Source of the DNA: WHSW01 sp963767285 | GTDB taxonomy: Bacteria; Actinomycetota; Thermoleophilia; Solirubrobacterales; 70-9 | DNA length: 64,000 nt | Reading direction: 5' to 3' | Assembly: GCA_963767285.1 (NCBI GenBank) | Contig: CAVYDJ010000004.1 | Span: 558,001 to 622,000, forward strand | Shown: piece by piece, positions 61,355 through 64,000 of the stretch | Layout: each line of letters starts with the position of its first letter | How positions within the stretch are numbered: the first letter of the stretch is position 1 | Position numbers and translations under genes: made by a program | Notes under the pieces: generated by a model | The model's database searches: none | What the model was told of the DNA's origin: nothing | What the model saw: the letters and a program-made list of their open reading frames with translations, nothing else

Positions 61355-61802
61355 CCCCGCCGACGCGTCGACGACGCTGCGCCGGCTCGTCTACGGCGAT
61401 CTGCCGGCGGTCCTGGCGATCGAACGGCAGTCGTTTCAGACACCCTGGTCGCTGGCGATGTTCGTGCTCGAGCTCTCGAAGCCATCCGGAATCTGCCTCG
61501 CCGCTCCGGCGCCCGACGGACGCGGGCTGGCCGGCTACCTGGTCTGTTCGCGCTATGTGGACGTCTGGCACCTGATGAACATCGCCATCCACCCGCGGTG
61601 GCGGCGGGAGGGGATCGCGACCGAGCTCATTCGCGGTCTCTTCGAGCAGGCGGGCGAAGGCGCCCGCTACACGCTCGAGGTCCGGACGTCGAATCGCGCC
61701 GCGATCCAGATGTACGAGCGTTTCGGCTTCCGTCCAGCCGGCCACCGTCGTCGCTACTACCACGACAACGGGGAGGACGCCCTGATCATGTGGCTGGAAT
61801 GA
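61320..61802 (+). CDS. rimI: Ribosomal protein S18-alanine N-acetyltransferase
   Basis: A 160-residue GNAT acetyltransferase. The acetyl-CoA loop is seen in IAIHPRWRREGIATELIRG, then TLEVRTSNRAAIQMYERFGF and the YYHDNGEDALIMWLE end, all typical of RimI. It modifies the N-terminus of S18. The GTG at 61320 lies inside tsaB. A copy of the palindromic repeat follows its stop. Confidence 0.93.
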   Translation: MSNETATPGPADPADASTTLRRLVYGDLPAVLAIERQSFQTPWSLAMFVLELSKPSGICLAAPAPDGRGLAGYLVCSRYVDVWHLMNIAIHPRWRREGIATELIRGLFEQAGEGARYTLEVRTSNRAAIQMYERFGFRPAGHRRRYYHDNGEDALIMWLE

Positions 61803-61821
61803 GTGGCCTCAGTCGACACCG

Positions 61822-61906
61822 CGCACGCCCGGACGCGGGAGCAGAACAAGAAGTCCGCGGCGTAGCCGCGGACAATTGATTCAAGGCGGGAGCGGAGGAC
61901 GTGGCG
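61822..61906 (-). repeat. Dispersed palindromic repeat, copy 4 (long form, at tsaD start)
   Basis: Begins with CGCACGCCCGGACGCG and ends with GGAGGACGTGGCG, as in copy 3. Between them are about 50 extra bases that hold a perfect hairpin, GTCCGCGGC-GTA-GCCGCGGAC (61853-61873). The last bases of the repeat supply the ribosome site GGAGGA and the GTG start codon of tsaD. Confidence 0.7.
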
Positions 61907-62921
61907 CGATTGATTCTGGCGATTGAGACCTCCTGTGACGACACGTGCGCCGCCGTCGTCGACGGGGCGCACGATCAGCTCGAACGTGATCAGCTCGCAG
62001 GCCGCCGCGCATGAGCGGTTCGGGGGCATCGTGCCGGAGGTCGCCGCGCGGCACCATGTCGAGCTGATCAACCCGGTCGTGGATCTCGCATTGGCCGACG
62101 CGGGGATCGGGCTGGAGGACGTCGACAGGTACGCGGTTACCCGCAGTCCGGGGCTGATCGGCGCGCTGCTGATCGGGGTCAGCACCGCGAAGGCCCTGGC
62201 GGCCGCGGCGGGCAAGCCGCTGCTCGGAGTCGACCACCTGCACGGGCACGTCGCCGCCAACTTCCTCGATCCGGACCCGATCGACCCGCCGTTCCTCTGC
62301 CTGGTCGCCAGCGGCGGTCACACGCTGCTCGCCGGCGTGACCGCGCACGACTCATATGAGGTGCTCGGCCAGACACTCGACGACGCCGCCGGCGAGGCGC
62401 TCGACAAGGCCGCGCGCTTGCTCGGACTCGGCTACCCGGGTGGTCCGGCGATCGAGCGCGAGGCGGTCGGCGGTGATCCCGGAGCCTTCGAGTTCCCCGT
62501 CGCGATGACCAACGATCCGCGCCTCGACTTCAGCTTCAGCGGGCTGAAGACGGCGCTCATGTACGCGGTCCGCGGGCTTGGTCCCGAGGCCACGCGCGAG
62601 CGGCGCCCCGACCTCGCGGCCAGCTTTCAGGCCGCGGTCGTCGACCAGCTGGTGGCGAAGCTGCGGCGCGCCGCGCGCGGCGGCAGCCGGCGCCATCGCG
62701 ATCCGGCCGCGGCCTGGAACGCGGTCGCGCTTGGCGGCGGCGTGGCCGCGAACACCCTGTTGCGCGAGCGGGTCGCCGAGCTCTGCGAGGCCGAGGGCCT
62801 GGAGTTGAAGCTGGTCCCGGGCGAGCTCTGCACCGACAACGCGGCGATGATCGCCTCCGCCGCGCGCTATCTCGAGCCCACCCCGTATCCCGAGTACCTG
62901 GCATGGGACGCGAATGACTGA
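61901..62921 (+). CDS. tsaD: tRNA N6-adenosine threonylcarbamoyltransferase, with apparent +1 frameshift
   Basis: The catalytic subunit for t6A. From the GTG at 61901 it reads ARLILAIETSCDDTCAAVVD, the normal start, but the frame is lost at the GGGG run 61964-61967. If one G is removed the next codons read GRTISSNVISSQAAAHERFG and the gene stays open to the TGA at 62919-62921. Later marks are normal: LIGVSTAKALA, the metal-binding HLHGHVAANF, VASGGHT and CTDNAAMIA. tsaD is essential in most bacteria, so a sequence error is more likely than a true null gene. About 340 residues when repaired. Confidence 0.9.
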
Positions 62922-63150
62922 CGTCGTGCTCTACGGCCGCCCCGACTGTCACCTCTGCGACGAGGCGCGGACGGCGATTCTCGCCTTCGACGGGGTCGAC
63001 CTGCGCGAGGTCGACATCGAGTCCGACGACGAGCTGTTCGCGGCGATGCTGGAACGGATCCCGGTCGTCGAGGTTGGCGGCCGGATCGTCAGCGAGCTCG
63101 AGTTTGATGGCGACGCGTTTGCGGCTTCGCTTCATACTGTCTCGCCGTGA
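62914..63150 (+). CDS. Glutaredoxin-like (DUF836) thiol protein
   Basis: A 78-residue thioredoxin-fold protein with the redox pair CHLC in YGRPDCHLCDEA and the cis-Pro loop RIPVVEVGG. This is the glutaredoxin-like DUF836 form, common in actinobacteria. It probably reduces disulfides or serves a redox sensor. Its ATG overlaps the tsaD end by 8 bases, and the rex GTG overlaps its stop by four, so the redox genes may be coupled. Confidence 0.88.
   Translation: MTDVVLYGRPDCHLCDEARTAILAFDGVDLREVDIESDDELFAAMLERIPVVEVGGRIVSELEFDGDAFAASLHTVSP
63135..63140 (+). promoter_or_regulatory. Candidate -10 box (TACTGT), leaderless rex
   Basis: TACTGT lies 6 bases before the rex GTG at 63147, inside the end of the glutaredoxin-like gene. 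Confidence 0.4.
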
Positions 63151-63830
63151 CCGAAGCGAAGATCAGCGAAACCGGTGCCGGAAACGGAACCGCGGGTGAG
63201 GGAATCGGCGACGGCGACCGGCTCTCACTCGGGGTCGCGGCGCGGCTGTCGCGCTACCTGCAGGTGCTGATCCAGGCCCGCAAGATGGGGCGGGAGACGA
63301 TTTCCTCGCAGGAGCTCGCCGAGTACACCCACATCAACTCGACCCAGATCCGCCGCGACCTCTCGGGCTTCGGCAAGTTCGGCAAGCGCGGCGTCGGCTA
63401 CCGGGTCGAGTCCCTGGTCGGCGAGATCCGCAAGATCCTGCACACCTCGGGCCAGCACAACATCGCCCTGTTCGGCGCCGGCAACCTCGGCCAGGCGATC
63501 GCGAGCTCGGACATCTTCGCCGACCACGGCTTCCGGATCGTCGCGATCTTCGACGCCGACGCGAAGCTCGTCGGTGAGGAGCATGGGGGCGTCCCGGTCC
63601 GGGCGCTGAGCGACCTCGGCCAGGTGGTGCGCGACGAAGAGGTCGTCGTCGGCGTGCTGGCGGTGCCCGCAACGGCCGCCCAGACGGTCGCCGACCAGCT
63701 CGTCGAGGCCGGGGTGAAGATCATCTTCAACTACTCCGAGCAGCTGCTCCAGGTGCCGCCCGAGGTCACCGTGCACACCTCGAGCCCGGCCGTCGACCTG
63801 CTTTACGCGCTCTACTTCTACCTCGCCTGA
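63147..63830 (+). CDS. rex: Redox-sensing transcriptional repressor Rex
   Basis: A 227-residue repressor that leaves DNA when the NADH/NAD+ ratio rises. The N-terminal winged helix has LSRYLQVLIQARKMG, ISSQELAEYTHINSTQIRRD and SGFGKFGKRGVGYRV. The Rossmann domain has ALFGAGNLGQAIA and IFDADAKLVG, and the C-terminal helix for dimer swap ends YALYFYLA. GTG start. The glutamate-cysteine-ligase-like gene follows after 5 bases. Confidence 0.96.
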   Translation: MTEAKISETGAGNGTAGEGIGDGDRLSLGVAARLSRYLQVLIQARKMGRETISSQELAEYTHINSTQIRRDLSGFGKFGKRGVGYRVESLVGEIRKILHTSGQHNIALFGAGNLGQAIASSDIFADHGFRIVAIFDADAKLVGEEHGGVPVRALSDLGQVVRDEEVVVGVLAVPATAAQTVADQLVEAGVKIIFNYSEQLLQVPPEVTVHTSSPAVDLLYALYFYLA

Positions 63831-63835
63831 AGTCC

Positions 63836-64000
63836 GTGGCCGCGCGCGCGCCGGAGCCCTCGCGGAGCCTCGACCTCGAACTCACCCGCGAGGTCTTCGA
63901 GAACTCGACCGACTTCACGATCGGCCTCGAGGAGGAGTTCGCGCTCGTGGATCCCGACAGCCTCGAGCTCGTCCACCGGTTCGAGGAGCTCCGCGACTCC
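63836..64000 (+). CDS. Carboxylate-amine ligase / glutamate-cysteine ligase-like protein (partial, 5' end)
   Basis: Only the first 55 codons are in the window. The segment FTIGLEEEFALVDPDSLEL is the start of the GCS2 family (YbdK/EgtA/GshA type), where the Glu triplet binds metal-ATP. Members ligate glutamate to cysteine or other amines. Which substrate this one uses cannot be told from the fragment. The GTG at 63836 follows the rex stop by five bases. Confidence 0.8.
   Translation, partial: MAARAPEPSRSLDLELTREVFENSTDFTIGLEEEFALVDPDSLELVHRFEELRDS

Noticed and set aside
61923..62921. A TsaD that starts at the ATG at 61923
   Set aside because: That reading lacks the conserved first metal/ATP strand (LAIETSCDDT), which is present just upstream in the other frame.

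Overview
The window is 64 kb of GC-rich (about 70% G+C), densely packed chromosomal DNA from a free-living bacterium. Strong GC bias at third codon positions, many GTG and TTG starts, GTGA/ATGA overlaps between neighbours, a Rex regulator, a PPi-type phosphofructokinase, a LexA box of the Gram-positive/actinobacterial type and start codons placed a few bases after TANNNT boxes all fit an actinobacterium. A deep-branching lineage such as Thermoleophilia/Solirubrobacterales is my best guess, but this is inference from protein flavour and not from a marker alignment. I see no rRNA, tRNA, CRISPR array, prophage or transposase gene.

Layout. 1-4.5 kb: end of prmA, DUF2269, a minus-strand serine-triplet repeat protein, murI, yqeY, phoH, ybeY, era. 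4.5-9.1 kb: hisIE-trpEGDC. 9.1-13.8 kb: an htrA-like protease and a minus-strand proline-to-glutamate pair (proline dehydrogenase, P5C dehydrogenase) with a small secreted protein; these split the tryptophan genes. 13.8-16.5 kb: trpFBA, with trpF apparently frameshifted into trpB. 16.5-24.8 kb: small membrane protein, conserved unknown, PPi-phosphofructokinase, solute-binding lipoprotein, TIGR01777 epimerase, malic enzyme and polA. 24.8-27.6 kb: secreted calcium-repeat-like protein, a membrane-tethered ECF sigma factor with a long low-complexity tail, and a YdcZ-type transporter. 27.6-33.1 kb: a three-gene operon of a secreted copper protein, an amidohydrolase and a PQQ-type beta-propeller protein. 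33.1-42.1 kb: FAD reductase, rpsA, coaE, lytic transglycosylase, MFS transporter, P450-DoxX-metallopeptidase. 42.1-51.4 kb: uvrB, MFS transporter, coiled-coil protein, GMC oxidoreductase, uvrA. 51.4-58.7 kb: purU, acyltransferase, lipoprotein, DUF1028, SnoaL-like, broken yjbQ, DUF378 and a panC-panD-panB operon. 58.9-64 kb: fmdB-like, uracil-DNA glycosylase, the t6A genes tsaE-tsaB-rimI-tsaD, a glutaredoxin-like protein, rex, and the start of a glutamate-cysteine-ligase-like gene.

Things that stand out. A roughly 33-bp palindromic repeat occurs at four sites: in frame inside trpB, in frame inside the FAD reductase, after panB, and at the start of tsaD. A 107-residue protein has serine at every third residue for about 64 residues. 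The copper/quinoprotein operon has matching cupredoxin tails on two exported proteins and a palindrome abutting its promoter. A 158-bp inverted repeat upstream of the pantothenate operon has base changes that are all compatible with G-U pairing on the pan-sense strand. At least 17 genes have a TANNNT box 6-9 bases before the start codon, suggesting leaderless transcripts. Four gene remnants with internal deletions or truncations lie between intact genes. Two +1 frameshifts (trpF, tsaD) may be sequence errors, because tsaD is normally essential.
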